A stretch of 64,000 bases of DNA, from assembly GCF_002159915.1 (NCBI RefSeq), contig NZ_NFJP01000001.1:248001-312000 (forward strand), given 5' to 3'. The stretch is from Gordonibacter sp. An230 (GTDB lineage Bacteria; Actinomycetota; Coriobacteriia; Coriobacteriales; Eggerthellaceae). A model generated the notes under the pieces. That model was not told the DNA's origin and made no database searches. It was given only the letters and a program-made list of their open reading frames with translations. Within the stretch, counting starts at the first letter, position 1; every line of letters starts with the position of its first letter. Below are positions 9,245 to 17,466 of this stretch, piece after piece. The position numbers were made by a program, and so were the translations under genes.

Positions 9245-10120
9245 ATGCAGGATTTTCGCGTCGAGACGTTTCTGACCGTATGCCGGACGATGAACTACAC
9301 ACGTGCAGCCGAGGAGCTCAACATCACGCAGCCGGCGGTGTCGCAGCATATCGGCTATCTCGAGCGAGCATACGGCGCGCCGCTGTTCGCCTATCGGAAA
9401 AGGAGGCTCTCGCTCACGGCCGCAGGAGCGCTGCTACGCGACGCGCTTGCCACGATGGCCCATGACGAGCGCCTGCTGCGTGAGCGCGTGCGCAACGTCG
9501 CTTCGGGCGGGGGCATGGAGCTTGCTGTGGGCATGACGCTGACGGCGGGCGAGTATCTGGTGGCCGCGCCGTTGGCCGACTATCTGCGGCGACATCCCGA
9601 ACTGCGCATAGCGGTGCGTTCGGGCGGCACGCACGATCTTCTGGCGTTGCTCGATGCGGGCGAGATAGACTGCGCGTTCGTGGAGGGCCTTTTCGACAGG
9701 GACGCGTACGCATGGAATGTGTTCCGCACAGAGCGTCTTGTGTGCGTGTGCGCTGCCGGCCACAAGTTCGCCTCGCAGCCCATGCGAGTGGAGGATGTGC
9801 TCGCCGAGCGGCTCATCGTACGCGAGCTGGGTTCGGGCACCCGTGCGGTGCTCGAGCACGCGCTGGCGGCGCGAAACCTCGCTGTGGAGGGATTCGCGAA
9901 CGTGAGCGTGGTGGAAAGCCTCGATGTAATCAAGGTGTTCGTCGAACACGATTTGGGCATATCATTTCTATACGAGGCGGCCGTCGCGCGCGAGGTGGCC
10001 GCAGGCACGCTGCGCATCGTCGAGTTCGAAGGTCCGCCGATCGAGCATGACATCTCCTTTGTGCGCCTGAAAGGCAGCGTTTTCGAACGGGAGTTTCAGG
10101 CACTGTTCGATGGGCTTTAG
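9245..10120 (+). CDS. LysR-family transcriptional regulator
   Basis: The 291-aa product has the usual LysR length and layout. The N-terminal winged helix-turn-helix covers about residues 1-60 (FLTVCRTMNYTRAAEELNIT, QPAVSQHIGYLE). The rest is the two-lobed effector-binding domain, with the typical SGGTHDLLALLDAGEIDCAF and the later FVEHDLGISFLYE. It probably controls the divergent TDT transporter in response to a small organic anion. The ATG at 9245 is preceded by GAGGAAA. Confidence 0.88.
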   Translation: MQDFRVETFLTVCRTMNYTRAAEELNITQPAVSQHIGYLERAYGAPLFAYRKRRLSLTAAGALLRDALATMAHDERLLRERVRNVASGGGMELAVGMTLTAGEYLVAAPLADYLRRHPELRIAVRSGGTHDLLALLDAGEIDCAFVEGLFDRDAYAWNVFRTERLVCVCAAGHKFASQPMRVEDVLAERLIVRELGSGTRAVLEHALAARNLAVEGFANVSVVESLDVIKVFVEHDLGISFLYEAAVAREVAAGTLRIVEFEGPPIEHDISFVRLKGSVFEREFQALFDGL

Positions 10121-10180
10121 GGGATGGGCTGATGGCCCCGGCTAACCCGTCGAGAATCCCGTCCTTCGCTAATGGACCTC

Positions 10181-10211
10181 TTGACTTGGAGCATGCTCTA
10201 GCATTTATGAT
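10181..10211 (+). promoter_or_regulatory. MerR-type promoter with 19-bp spacer
   Basis: The -35 TTGACT (10181-10186) and the -10 TATGAT (10206-10211) are separated by 19 bp instead of 17. The spacer holds the dyad GAGCATGCTC within a longer imperfect palindrome. Such over-spaced promoters with a central dyad are the hallmark of MerR activation. It lies 32 bp upstream of the aldo/keto reductase start. Confidence 0.75.
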
Positions 10212-10242
10212 AGCACGCGAATCTATCGAGAGGAGTTTCCCC

Positions 10243-11367
10243 ATGAGGTCAGAATTCGCGTCCACGCCCAAGCTGGGTTTCGGCTGCATGCGCTTGCCGC
10301 TTATCGATCCGAACGACCAGAAGAGCATCGACATCGAGCATTTCAAGCAGATGGTCGATGCCTTCATCGCCGGCGGCGGCACGTATTTCGACACGGCGTT
10401 CGTCTACCACGAAGGTGCGTCCGAGGCTGCGTTGCGCGAAGCGCTCGTGGAGCGCTACCCGAGAGACGCTTTCACCGTCGCCACGAAATGCTTGGCCTGG
10501 GCCTCGCCCGATGCTCGCACGGCGAAGTCCAACCTTCCCACATCGCTTGAGCGAATGGGGCTGGACTATGTGGACTTCTATCTGCTGCACAACGTGGGCG
10601 GCGAGCGCACCGCGAAGTTCGACGAGTACGGAATGTGGGACTTTGCCCTCGAAGCGAAGGAACGCGGTCTCATCAGGAATGTGGGCTTCTCCATGCACGA
10701 TGGGGCCGACGCGCTCGACGCGCTGCTGGCAGCGCATCCGCAGATGGATTTCGTGCAGTTGCAGGTTAACTACCTCGATTGGGACGATCCGGTGGTGGAG
10801 GCGCGGCGTTGCATGGAGGTGGCGCAGAAGCACGACGTCCCCGTGGTCATCATGGAGCCGGCGCGCGGCGGTCGCCTCGTCGAGCTGCCCGAGCGCGCGG
10901 CCGATGTGCTCCGCGCCGCGAACGGCGATGCGAGTTTGGCCTCGTGGGCGTACCGCTTCTGCTACAACCTTCCGAACGTGCTCACCGTTCTCTCTGGCAT
11001 GTCGAGCCTCGACCAAGTGCGTCAGAACGTGGCCGACTACCAAGCGAACCGTCCCTTCTCGCCCGAAGAGCAACGCGCCCTCGACGAAGCTGTGGAGACG
11101 CTGCGCGGCATGGCGAACGTTCCGTGCACGAACTGCCGCTACTGTGTGAAGGACTGTCCGCAGGGCGTGGTCATCCCAACCATCCTCGGTCTGATCAACC
11201 TCGAGCTCATGACCGAGAACCGTGAGTTCGCGAAGGGCCTCTACTCGTGGCAGGCCGCTCCCGGGCCCGCTTCGAAGTGCGTTGCATGCGGCTCGTGCGA
11301 GAGCATGTGCCCTCAGGGCATCGACATCATCCATCAGCTCGGAGTGGCTGCCGAGCATTTCGAGTAG
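10243..11367 (+). CDS. Aldo/keto reductase with C-terminal 4Fe-4S ferredoxin domain
   Basis: The 374-aa product has an aldo/keto reductase barrel (LGFGCMRLPL, TYFDTAFVYHEGASEAALREA, YVDFYLLHNV, NVGFSMHDGADALD) in its first 280 residues. The C-terminal domain has two cysteine clusters, CTNCRYCVKDCPQG and CVACGSCESMCPQG, each suited to one 4Fe-4S cluster. This fused family is common in anaerobes and probably couples ferredoxin or NAD(P)H to carbonyl reduction; substrate unknown. The ATG at 10243 follows GAGAGGAG and lies directly behind the MerR-type promoter, so 10243 is preferred to in-frame codons back to 10132. Expression is probably induced by a reactive carbonyl or oxidant through a MerR protein. 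Confidence 0.88.
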   Translation: MRSEFASTPKLGFGCMRLPLIDPNDQKSIDIEHFKQMVDAFIAGGGTYFDTAFVYHEGASEAALREALVERYPRDAFTVATKCLAWASPDARTAKSNLPTSLERMGLDYVDFYLLHNVGGERTAKFDEYGMWDFALEAKERGLIRNVGFSMHDGADALDALLAAHPQMDFVQLQVNYLDWDDPVVEARRCMEVAQKHDVPVVIMEPARGGRLVELPERAADVLRAANGDASLASWAYRFCYNLPNVLTVLSGMSSLDQVRQNVADYQANRPFSPEEQRALDEAVETLRGMANVPCTNCRYCVKDCPQGVVIPTILGLINLELMTENREFAKGLYSWQAAPGPASKCVACGSCESMCPQGIDIIHQLGVAAEHFE

Positions 11368-11555
11368 CCGTTGGAGCCTTCGCTCGGCAAACGGAAGGAC
11401 GTGCCATCCGCTTTGTTTTCCGCAGACGCCGTGGACGGGAGTGCGGATTTGCCGGGCCGCTCGGCGGAGGCGGCAGTCTGCGGACTTTGCCGAGGCGATG
11501 GCATGCGAGGTCGCGGCGGTCGGCCGGCTGAGGGCCGCGGCGGCCGGCCGAGCGT

Positions 11556-11631
11556 CGGACGGGCGCCCGCCGCATGGCCGAGCGCCCGTCCGGATGTCAC
11601 GTCCGGAGGGGAGGGCGCGACATCCGGACGG
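11556..11631 (+). terminator. Two overlapping, mutually exclusive hairpins
   Basis: CGGACGGGCGC (11556-11566) pairs perfectly with 11582-11592. CCGTCCGGATGTC (11586-11598) pairs perfectly with 11619-11631, which is followed by TTT. The arms share 11586-11592, so only one hairpin can form at a time. The site is about 190-260 bp after the aldo/keto reductase stop, in the convergent interval 11368-11809, and may terminate that transcript. Confidence 0.45.
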
Positions 11632-11725
11632 TTTGAGCGCGGTGCCGACGATCTGCTTTGAAACTCTCTTGCGGGTGGCGTTCGCGAAGCTTTCGAGGAG
11701 GGGATCCGCACGGAGCGCCTCCTCG

Positions 11726-11762
11726 GCTCGGATGGAGAGACGCCTCGCGCCTCCATCCGAGC
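11726..11762 (-). terminator. Hairpin downstream of the second Tat flavoprotein
   Basis: GCTCGGATGGAG (11726-11737) and CTCCATCCGAGC (11751-11762) form a perfect 12-bp stem with a 13-nt loop, about 50 bp beyond the flavoprotein stop on the minus strand. There is no T-run, so it may be a 3'-end stabiliser rather than a classical terminator. Confidence 0.45.
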
Positions 11763-11809
11763 ATCCCCTGATCGCAAGATCCGCTCTTTCGCGGCGAGCT
11801 TCGAAGGGC

Positions 11810-13492
11810 TTACAACCTTTCGGCCAGCTTCGTTCCGCAGAGGTAGCCGGACGTGATGGTGTTCGCCATGCCGTAGCCGAAGCCCACGTACGTGTCGTTG
11901 TAGAGGTTCCCGCCCGCCTCGTTGCCAACGGCGTACAGGCCTTCGATGGGCATGCGGCTGTCGTCGAGCACCTGGTAGTCGGTGTTCACAAGCAGGCCGC
12001 CCCACGAGCATAGGTTGTTCTCTTCCGCGATGATGAGATAGTAGGGGCCTTCGCCCAGAGCGTTGAGGTATTTCGGACTCTTGCCGAACTGCGTGTCGGC
12101 GCCCGATGCGCAGAACTCCTCGTAGCGGGCGAGCTGGTCGGCGAACAGCTCGACGTCCATCCCTGCGGCCTCGGCCAGCTCTTCAGGGGTGCTTCCCTTG
12201 TAGCCGCCGCCCGCTTCAACCATGGCATCGAACACCTCCCCGATGCCGGCCCAGGGCGTGTTGAGCTCGAAGACGGGCTTGTACTCGGGGGGAAGGCCGG
12301 GGCTGTAGTCCACTCCCAGGCCGGCGAGGCCCTCCTGCTCGAGGACGCGCATGATGTCCTGCGAGACGACGACGTAATGGAACGACCCTTGGTAGGCGCT
12401 CGAGTTCGCGGCAGGAACCGCGTCCAGCACGAGCGCCTCGTTTCGAAAGCGGGTTCCCGTGGCCTCGACGTTGAGGAGGTTCGCCACGTAGCATAAGATC
12501 ATCGGGTATTTGCAGGGGAAGTCGTCGAACTGTCCCACGAGCGCATCCGTGGTCCGCGCGAGCGTCTGGTGGAGCATCTGCCCGCCGAAGTTCTGCGGCT
12601 TCTGCGCGCCTGCCTGCCAGGCCATCTCGAGGCCTTCTCCGATGTTCTGGGGCAGTCCGGCGAACACGCCCTCGAATCCGAACGCGGTTTTGACCATGTT
12701 TGCGTTGGCGCCATATCCTCCGGTGGCGATGACCACGGCCTTCGCGTCGATCTGGATTCCCGTTCCGTCGCCGTCGACGACGATGACCCCGGTGACCGCG
12801 CCCGTCTCGTCCGTCACGAGCCTCTTTGCGGTCGTATTGAGCAGAACCTCGCCGTTCGGCGCCACGTGCTTTTCGAGCATGGCTTGGAACAGGGGCTCGC
12901 GCTGGTCGTAGTCGGGCAGCTGCGTGATGTCGGAGCCCATCCCCAGGTAGGTGAACTCCCAGCCGTTCTGGGACATCCAGTCGATGGCTTCGCCCGAGCT
13001 GTTCACCAGCTGGCGGATGGCGGCCGCGTCAACGCGCCAGTGCGAGTCGGCCACCCACTGCTCGATGACGGGGTCGGTGTCTGTGACGACGCCGGCCGCC
13101 TTCGCGTACGAACTGTTGGGGGCCGAGGGGGCCCACGACTTCAGGCTCGCACCGCCGATCGACGACGTCTTTTCCACAAGGATGACGTTCAGCCCCAGTT
13201 CAGCCGCCCGCACGGCCGTGTTCGTTCCGGAGCATCCGCCGCCGATCACTGCAATGTCGCACGTCTTCGTCTCCTGCACGTCCACCTCCTCGCGCGTGTT
13301 GCCGGGGAGCGCGGAGGCGATGTCGATGTTGAGACGCTGCGCCCACGACTCCGCTTCGCCCGCGTTGCCGTTGTCGCTGTCGGCCGCAGGGGTCCCGCTC
13401 GGCGCGCAGCCCGCCAGACCGAGCGCTGCCAGCGCTCCTGCCGAGGTTGCTCCCGCCAAGAAGCCCCTTCTCGAGATGATTCCTTCTTCCAT
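11810..13492 (-). CDS. Tat-exported FAD-dependent reductase, fumarate reductase flavoprotein type
   Basis: The 560-aa protein begins with SRRGFLAGATSAGALAALGL and then AGC, a twin-arginine signal with a lipobox. It has an FAD-binding-2 core: CDIAVIGGGCSGTNTAVRAA near residue 85, IGGASLKSWAP, AVVIATGGYGANANM, and a C-terminal GLYAVGNEAGGNLYND. It should act outside the membrane, reducing an electron acceptor that the sequence does not reveal. It resembles the 4087-5838 gene but is clearly divergent from it. A LuxR regulator is divergent 282 bp away, the typical pairing in Eggerthellaceae, where each exported flavoenzyme tends to have its own membrane-bound regulator. Start at 13492, with GGGAGG upstream. 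Confidence 0.88.
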   Translation of the reverse strand: MEEGIISRRGFLAGATSAGALAALGLAGCAPSGTPAADSDNGNAGEAESWAQRLNIDIASALPGNTREEVDVQETKTCDIAVIGGGCSGTNTAVRAAELGLNVILVEKTSSIGGASLKSWAPSAPNSSYAKAAGVVTDTDPVIEQWVADSHWRVDAAAIRQLVNSSGEAIDWMSQNGWEFTYLGMGSDITQLPDYDQREPLFQAMLEKHVAPNGEVLLNTTAKRLVTDETGAVTGVIVVDGDGTGIQIDAKAVVIATGGYGANANMVKTAFGFEGVFAGLPQNIGEGLEMAWQAGAQKPQNFGGQMLHQTLARTTDALVGQFDDFPCKYPMILCYVANLLNVEATGTRFRNEALVLDAVPAANSSAYQGSFHYVVVSQDIMRVLEQEGLAGLGVDYSPGLPPEYKPVFELNTPWAGIGEVFDAMVEAGGGYKGSTPEELAEAAGMDVELFADQLARYEEFCASGADTQFGKSPKYLNALGEGPYYLIIAEENNLCSWGGLLVNTDYQVLDDSRMPIEGLYAVGNEAGGNLYNDTYVGFGYGMANTITSGYLCGTKLAERL

Positions 13493-13718
13493 TGGTCCTC
13501 CCTTGCGTCGGATGTTCGACCGTGCGCTCGCCGCCCGCGGTTCTTCCGCTCGTCGTTTCGCCGTTGCTTGTGGCTTGCGGTTCGGCGTCTCGCCGCCTTC
13601 GCCTTGCGGCGCTTCCGGCGCGCGGCGCGCATCGGCGATCTTGCCGTCCGGGCGCGCCGCAGGCTAGACCCCTCCGGTGGGGTTTTTCCAAATCGCCAGA
13701 TGAGGGATGCGCCTCCCG

Positions 13719-13748
13719 TTCGATTTTGCTGCATGGTGCGGGTATACT
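13719..13748 (+). promoter_or_regulatory. Candidate promoter of the LuxR gene
   Basis: TTCGAT (13719-13724) and TATACT (13743-13748) are spaced by 18 bp and lie 26 bp upstream of the start at 13775. The -10 element is good and the -35 is weak. Confidence 0.5.
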
Positions 13749-13774
13749 GCTGCGGAAGGAAAGGAGGGAGTTCG

Positions 13775-15253
13775 ATGCGTCAGGGGAAGGGCGAAGGTGG
13801 GCGCTTCGCGGTGATGCTGGTCGGATTCGGCCTGCTGTGTTGTGCGAGCGTCGCGTGCGTCTTCCCGAACTTCCTCATATCGAACGAGGCGTCTAGCGAC
13901 GTGTACCGTGCGTTCAATATGGCGCTCGGCGTTGCGACATCGGCGTCGGCGCTGTGCTACGGCGCGGCTGTCGCACGTTCTCGCCGCGCCGTGGACGAGG
14001 TGTACTTCGCGGGGGCGATGGCGGGATACGGTGTGTTTGCGTGCGGACTGGCCCTTGCGTTCGCGACGGGACAGGGGGGAGGGGTTGTGCTGGCGGGCGT
14101 GGCGGGCGCGCTGAGCGGGGTCGGCCTTGCGCCGGCGATGGTGTTTTGGTTTGGCATGCTCACCTTCCTGCCCGAGCGGCGCGCGCTGTTTGCGCAGGGG
14201 TGGCAGGCCTTGGTCGGGGGGAGTCTGTTCGCGGCCGTGTTCTCGATGGCGGCGGGTGCAGGGCAGGCGGTTCTTTCGATGTGCGTGCCGGCATCGTGCC
14301 TGTGCGCAGTGGTTGTCCGTCGCATGACATGGTCGCGCGAGGAGCGCCCCTTCTTCCAAGGCGAAGCGCGCGTGGGCCTTGGCGCGTCGGATGGCATCTC
14401 GGACGCGCTGCAGGCTGTCGCGCTTCCCGTGGCGGGTTTCGTGGTCGTGTCGTTTCTGCACGGAGCGCTCGTGGCCATTGCGATGGCCCCGGAGGGATCT
14501 CCTTGGGGCGGGCTTGCGAGCAGCTGGGGTGCGCCTGTGGGAGCGTGCGCGTTTCTCCTGTGGGCCCGGTTCGGCAGGCGCCGCAGCTACGCAGCCGCGT
14601 TGCAAGTGGTGCTCTGCCTGATCGCGGCTGTGCTCGTGCTGGTGCCTTTCGACGCGCTCATATTCTTCATGGGAGCTGGATACCAGGTATGCGGTCTTCT
14701 GTTCTATTCCCTTGTTATCGACGAGCTGTCGAGCCGGCGTTCGCTCGCCATCATGCTCATTTCGGTCGGGTACGCATTTTCGCATGCGGCGTTCTTGGCG
14801 GGGTTGTACGTGCCGGGCGCGTTCGGCGTCCGCTCCTACGATGCGTTCCACTACTCGATGCCACTCGTCATCTTTTTGGCTTATGTGGTGTTCGCGGCTC
14901 TGCTGTTCGTCACGCAGCGAAGCCGCAAGCGCGAGCTGCGCGAGATGGAGCAGGCTTTGAACCGCCAGCGCGAGGAGAAGGAGCGGCTTAGGCGCGCGTT
15001 GGCGGACGCTTCGGAGGAGGAGCACGCCGAAGCGTGCCGGGCCATCGGGCGTCGCTGCGGGTTGACGAAGCGCGAGACGGAGGTCCTCGATCTCCTCGCC
15101 CGCGGGCGCGATGTGGCGTTTATCTGCGAGGAGCTGTACCTGGCCCGCAACACCGTCAAAGGCTATGCGAAACGTATCTACGCGAAGTTGGGCGTTCATT
15201 CGAAGCAAGAGGTCATCGACGCGGTCGAGATCGAGCGCCGCATGCGTTCATAA
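13775..15253 (+). CDS. LuxR-family regulator with N-terminal multi-helix membrane domain
   Basis: The 492-aa product has about twelve hydrophobic segments through residue 400, then a coiled linker (REMEQALNRQREEKERLRRA) and a C-terminal LuxR helix-turn-helix: LTKRETEVLDLLARGRDVAF, then ARNTVKGYAKRIYAKLGVHS. This architecture is abundant in Eggerthellaceae and is thought to sense a ligand through the membrane domain and activate an adjacent enzyme operon. The likely target is the divergent Tat flavoprotein at 11810-13492. The phn operon starts 217 bp downstream on the same strand, but its own control region makes that a weaker candidate. The ATG at 13775 has a strong AAGGAGGG site; an open frame extends far upstream, antisense to the flavoprotein gene, and is not coding. 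Confidence 0.88.
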   Translation: MRQGKGEGGRFAVMLVGFGLLCCASVACVFPNFLISNEASSDVYRAFNMALGVATSASALCYGAAVARSRRAVDEVYFAGAMAGYGVFACGLALAFATGQGGGVVLAGVAGALSGVGLAPAMVFWFGMLTFLPERRALFAQGWQALVGGSLFAAVFSMAAGAGQAVLSMCVPASCLCAVVVRRMTWSREERPFFQGEARVGLGASDGISDALQAVALPVAGFVVVSFLHGALVAIAMAPEGSPWGGLASSWGAPVGACAFLLWARFGRRRSYAAALQVVLCLIAAVLVLVPFDALIFFMGAGYQVCGLLFYSLVIDELSSRRSLAIMLISVGYAFSHAAFLAGLYVPGAFGVRSYDAFHYSMPLVIFLAYVVFAALLFVTQRSRKRELREMEQALNRQREEKERLRRALADASEEEHAEACRAIGRRCGLTKRETEVLDLLARGRDVAFICEELYLARNTVKGYAKRIYAKLGVHSKQEVIDAVEIERRMRS

Positions 15254-15258
15254 AGGGG

Positions 15259-15372
15259 CTTTACCTCGCTCTGATCTGGCTTTACGTGTTCCTTTCATCA
15301 TTCTGATCTCGACTTTTCCCAAACTTGGGGGCATCTTTACCCGTCCTTTCACTCGTTCTTACCTTCCTTTCT
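15259..15372 (+). promoter_or_regulatory. Phased CTTTAC/CTTTCA boxes upstream of the phosphonate operon
   Basis: Boxes occur at 15259 (CTTTAC), 15280 (CTTTAC), 15292 (CTTTCA), 15313 (CTTTTC), 15335 (CTTTAC), 15346 (CTTTCA) and 15367 (CTTTCT). All intervals are close to multiples of 11 bp. PhoB/PhoP-type response regulators bind direct repeats with an 11-bp period, and phn operons are usually in the Pho regulon, so this is the likely phosphate-starvation control region. No clear -10 was recognised. Confidence 0.5.
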
Positions 15373-15469
15373 TACGATGGTTTCCGCACGCAGGTCGCAC
15401 CGGCGGCCCGCATGCGGAAACGCACGCGATCCCGGCGAACGACACCGGGGACACGGAAGGAACGCAAGC

Positions 15470-16567
15470 ATGAGAGAAAGCTTTTTGAGCAGGCGCCAAT
15501 TTGTTGCTGGTGCGGCTGCGTTGACAATGGCGGGCGTATGCGGCGCCTTGGCGGGGTGCACAGCAAGCGGCTCGGGTGCGCCGGCTGGGGCGAGCGCGTC
15601 TGGCTCAGGCACGAGCTCTTCGACGGCCCCGTCCGATGTTTTGACCATGGTGTGGCTGCCCGACAACTCGTCGGCCGACCTCAGTGCTGCCCGAGAGGCT
15701 ATGGGCAAAGCCATCACGGCTGTGTGCGGACGCGAGGTCGAGCTTCTGACCACCACCGACTACAACGTGGCCATCGAGGCCATTGCGTCGGGTAAAGCTC
15801 AGATGGCGTACCTGGGGGCCGAAGGTTATGTGCAGGCCAACAAGAAGAATCCGATGGTTCTGGCCGCGTTCACGAACAGCGACGAGGAGGGTGGCCTTGA
15901 CGGCGCGTGCTACTACAGCCGTATCAGCGTTCTTGCGGAGAATGCCGATCAGTACAAAGACGGCGACTCCTATTCCATCAAGAATATAAGGGGCAAATCG
16001 TTCTCGTTCGTATCCGCTACGTCCACCTCGGGATTCAAGGTGCCTTCGAACGACATCGTCAGCGAGTTCGGCCTCGAAAGCTCAGACGAGCTGTTGGAAG
16101 GAGGCGCATTCTTCTCCGAGGTGCTGTTCGGCAATTCGCACCAGGGCTCGGCGGTGAACCTGCTGTCCGGCGACGCCGATGCGGCAGCGTTCGACGATGT
16201 GGATGTGGACATGTATTTCGACCTCGTGTCGGGCGATGCCAACTCTGTGGGCGCCGTGTACCAGGTGAGGACGGACGCCGAGGCTCCCTTCGATACCGTG
16301 CGAGGCAAACAGTTCGTCATCATTGCCGTCACGCCGGTGCTGAACGCTCCCGTGTGCTTCAACGAGGAGGCCATCTCTGAGGAGGATCGAAAGAAGATCG
16401 TCGAGTATTTCTGTTCCGATGCGGTGGCGGACGATCCGCAGATCTTCGTTGATCCCGAGGACGAAGGTGCAAAGGGCATCTTCGAGAAGGCCTCCGAGAA
16501 GACGTGCTTCGTGGAGGTCGACGACGCGTGGTACGAGCCTGTGCGCAAGTTGAACGGAGCCGAATGA
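15470..16567 (+). CDS. phnD: Phosphonate ABC transporter substrate-binding lipoprotein PhnD
   Basis: The 365-aa product has a twin-arginine-like signal (LSRRQFVAGAAALTMAGVCG) and a lipobox at LAGC, followed by a Gly/Ser/Ala linker to about residue 60. The rest fits the PhnD/phosphite family: LTMVWLPDNSSADLSAA at the start, ELLTTTDYNVAIEAIASGKA, MAYLGAEGYVQA, and SFSFVSATSTSGFKVPS around the ligand cleft. It captures phosphonate outside the membrane and delivers it to PhnC/PhnE. First gene of the operon; its stop overlaps the phnC start by 4 nt. The ATG at 15470 has GGAAGG 9 nt upstream. Confidence 0.9.
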   Translation: MRESFLSRRQFVAGAAALTMAGVCGALAGCTASGSGAPAGASASGSGTSSSTAPSDVLTMVWLPDNSSADLSAAREAMGKAITAVCGREVELLTTTDYNVAIEAIASGKAQMAYLGAEGYVQANKKNPMVLAAFTNSDEEGGLDGACYYSRISVLAENADQYKDGDSYSIKNIRGKSFSFVSATSTSGFKVPSNDIVSEFGLESSDELLEGGAFFSEVLFGNSHQGSAVNLLSGDADAAAFDDVDVDMYFDLVSGDANSVGAVYQVRTDAEAPFDTVRGKQFVIIAVTPVLNAPVCFNEEAISEEDRKKIVEYFCSDAVADDPQIFVDPEDEGAKGIFEKASEKTCFVEVDDAWYEPVRKLNGAE

Positions 16568-17466
16568 TGGGCGGCGTGCTGCTTGAGCTGCGCGGGTTGT
16601 CGAAAAGCTACGACGGCCGGGCACGGGCGCTTGACGACGTGAGCCTTGAGGTGCGCCGCGGCGAGTTTGTCAGCGTCATCGGCTCGTCGGGAGCAGGCAA
16701 ATCGACGCTTCTGCGCTGCGTGAATCGCCTTGTCGACCCCACGGAAGGGTCGGTTGCGTTCGATGGAGACGACATGGTGCGTGCACGCGGGCGCGCTTTG
16801 CGCGCATGCCGTCGTCGCATAGCCATGGTGTTTCAGCACTACAACCTCGTGCACCGTGCCACGGCAATAGAGAACGTGCTGCAAGGGCGTTTGGGCTACA
16901 AGTCCACCATTGCGGGCATGTTGGGCCTGTTCAGCGAAGAGGAAAAGCGCCGTGCGTTCGAGATTCTCGATCAGGTGGGTCTCGCCGACTTCGCGTATAC
17001 CCGCACTGATCAGCTGTCGGGCGGTCAGAAGCAGCGCGTGGGCATCGCTCGGGCGCTCGTGCAGGACCCGCTGCTCATGCTGGCCGACGAGCCCATCGCC
17101 AGTCTCGATCCGAAGTCGTCGCGCACGGTGATGGAGCACCTGCGTTGGGCGGCTGACGAGCTGGGCGTGGCGTGCCTCGTGAACTTGCATCAGGTGGATT
17201 TCGCATTGGAATTCTCGGATCGTATCGTGGGGCTGGCAGGCGGCAGGCTTGTGTTCGACGGAGCGCCCGACGAGCTGGACGAGGCCATGATCGCGCGTAT
17301 CTACGGCGCGAATGCCGAGGATGCCGAGGGCTTCGGCGTTGCCGCGGGCGCCGTTCGCTCTGCGGAGCGCCCGGGCGCGCCGTCCGCCGCTCCCGCTTCG
17401 GTCGCCGCGGCCGGTCCGGCCGCAACCTCCGACGGCCCGACGGCTTCCGGGGTGGTGGCGGCATGA
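16564..17466 (+). CDS. phnC: Phosphonate ABC transporter ATP-binding protein PhnC
   Basis: The 300-aa ATPase has Walker [10 protein letters not shown], the signature [10 protein letters not shown], Walker B LLMLADEP and an H-loop NLHQVDFA. It powers phosphonate import with the two PhnE permeases. The start codon overlaps the phnD stop (ATGA), implying translational coupling. The last 45 residues or so are Ala/Pro/Ser/Gly rich and are absent from the ordinary 250-260-aa PhnC, one of several low-complexity tails in this operon. Confidence 0.92.
   Translation: MMGGVLLELRGLSKSYDGRARALDDVSLEVRRGEFVSVIGSSGAGKSTLLRCVNRLVDPTEGSVAFDGDDMVRARGRALRACRRRIAMVFQHYNLVHRATAIENVLQGRLGYKSTIAGMLGLFSEEEKRRAFEILDQVGLADFAYTRTDQLSGGQKQRVGIARALVQDPLLMLADEPIASLDPKSSRTVMEHLRWAADELGVACLVNLHQVDFALEFSDRIVGLAGGRLVFDGAPDELDEAMIARIYGANAEDAEGFGVAAGAVRSAERPGAPSAAPASVAAAGPAATSDGPTASGVVAA

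Noticed and set aside
12569-13774. Long upstream extension of the LuxR reading frame
   Set aside because: It lies antisense to the flavoprotein gene; the LuxR product has its own strong ribosome site and start at 13775.
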